Source of the DNA: Flavobacteriales bacterium UBA852
GTDB taxonomy: Bacteria; Bacteroidota; Bacteroidia; Flavobacteriales_E; Vicingaceae
Direction of reading: 5' to 3'
Length of the DNA: 64,000 nucleotides
Assembly (NCBI GenBank): GCA_002295925.1
Contig: DBGO01000003.1
Coordinates: 1-64,000 of the forward strand
The translations under genes were made by a program, and so were the position numbers. This document shows positions 63,575 through 64,000 of this stretch, in pieces; position 1 is the stretch's first letter, and the number at the start of each line of letters is the position of its first letter. The notes under the pieces were generated by a model. The model was not told the origin of the DNA, searched no databases, and was given only the letters and a program-made list of their open reading frames with translations.

Positions 63575-64000
63575 ATGAAAATTATTGACGTTATAAATGT
63601 TATAGAAGACTATGCTCCTTTGGCTTTGCAAGAAAGTTATGATAATGCCGGTTTAATTGTCGGTAATAAAAATGATGAAGTAAGCGGTGTGTTACTTTGT
63701 TTGGATTCAACCGAAGAAATTGTTGACGAAGCAATAGCGAAAAAATGCAATTTGATTGTTGCGCATCATCCTATTGTTTTTTCGGGATTGAAAAAAATTA
63801 CCGGCAAAAACTATATTGAACGAACAATAATAAAAGCGATTCAAAATAATATCGCCATTTATGCCGCACATACCAATTTAGATAATGTATATCTTGGCGT
63901 AAATAAAATGATAGGTGATAAGTTGGGTGTAGATAATCCTAAAATATTATCGCCCAAGAAAGGATTACTGTCAAAGTTGGTTGTTTTTGTGCCCAACGAA
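63575..64000 (+). CDS. Nif3-like dinuclear metal protein (partial, cut by window end)
   Basis: The frame from ATG 63575 stays open to the last base, giving 142 residues. NIF3/YbgI motifs are present: LALQESYDNAGLIVG at the N-terminus, the metal-binding IVAHHPIVFSGLKKITG (about 61-77) and AIYAAHTNLDN (about 93-103). Bacteroidota Nif3 proteins are about 365 residues and bind two metal ions in a hexameric ring; the biochemical role is not settled. It is divergent from lpxK, with starts 85 bases apart. Confidence 0.93.
   Translation, partial: MKIIDVINVIEDYAPLALQESYDNAGLIVGNKNDEVSGVLLCLDSTEEIVDEAIAKKCNLIVAHHPIVFSGLKKITGKNYIERTIIKAIQNNIAIYAAHTNLDNVYLGVNKMIGDKLGVDNPKILSPKKGLLSKLVVFVPNE

Overview
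The window is chromosomal DNA of a member of the Bacteroidota. The evidence is two secreted proteins with type IX secretion (T9SS) C-terminal sorting domains, a PorW/SprE-like T9SS lipoprotein, SecA of about 1,120 residues, a LytS-like kinase with a beta-propeller sensor next to a LytTR regulator, a metal-efflux RND pump fused to a TolC-like domain, Bacteroidota-type promoters (TTG near -33, TAnnTTTG near -7) and A/T-rich DNA. The genus cannot be told. No rRNA, tRNA, CRISPR array or insertion sequence was seen. No stretch over 300 bases lacks a gene or gene remnant; the longest empty gap is about 26195-26472.

Region 1 (1-2970) is the most unusual part and looks like an integron analogue read on the minus strand. 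In order it holds a tyrosine recombinase gene, a short gap with a good promoter match, a 10-base attI-like core, one 1.7 kb cassette with two overlapping unknown genes, and an attC-like folded site of about 137 bases at the left edge. The cassette start is exactly complementary to the near core of its own attC-like site, as in integron cassettes. The recombinase has the XerC/D catalytic layout without the insertion that defines IntI, and it points towards the cassettes. The array may continue beyond base 1.

Region 2 (3000-26200) is mostly housekeeping: a Cys/Met-metabolism PLP enzyme, gatA with a LysM lytic transglycosylase, tatA, secA, a polysaccharide deacetylase, a universal stress protein, acpP-fabF-rnc, a DASS transporter, a fused oligopeptide ABC ATPase, a GT-C-like membrane protein split by one in-frame stop, a methionine-type aminotransferase, and the sdhCAB operon.

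Region 3 (26400-46100) is accessory: small lipoproteins, the two-component pair, a heavy-metal RND efflux operon whose pump gene is frameshifted, radA, an unrecognised minus-strand cluster (38353-41291) with several broken frames, and a long arsenic operon (arsR, thioredoxin-like, rhodanese, acr3, arsC, broken permease, OsmC, FmdE-like lipoprotein) with two matching palindromic operators.

Region 4 (46190-64000) holds a GMC oxidoreductase with its Tat-exported small subunit, a Glu/His-rich lipoprotein, a TonB protein, two tandem paralogous T9SS cargo proteins with Asp-box repeats, hutU, a DUF5522-like mini-protein, the PorW-like lipoprotein, a TlpA-like thioredoxin, gatB, a purine nucleoside phosphorylase, lpxK, and the start of a divergent Nif3-family gene cut by the window end.

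Broken frames cluster between 19 and 45 kb, and many lie at homopolymer runs. They may be sequencing errors or real gene decay; the sequence alone cannot decide.
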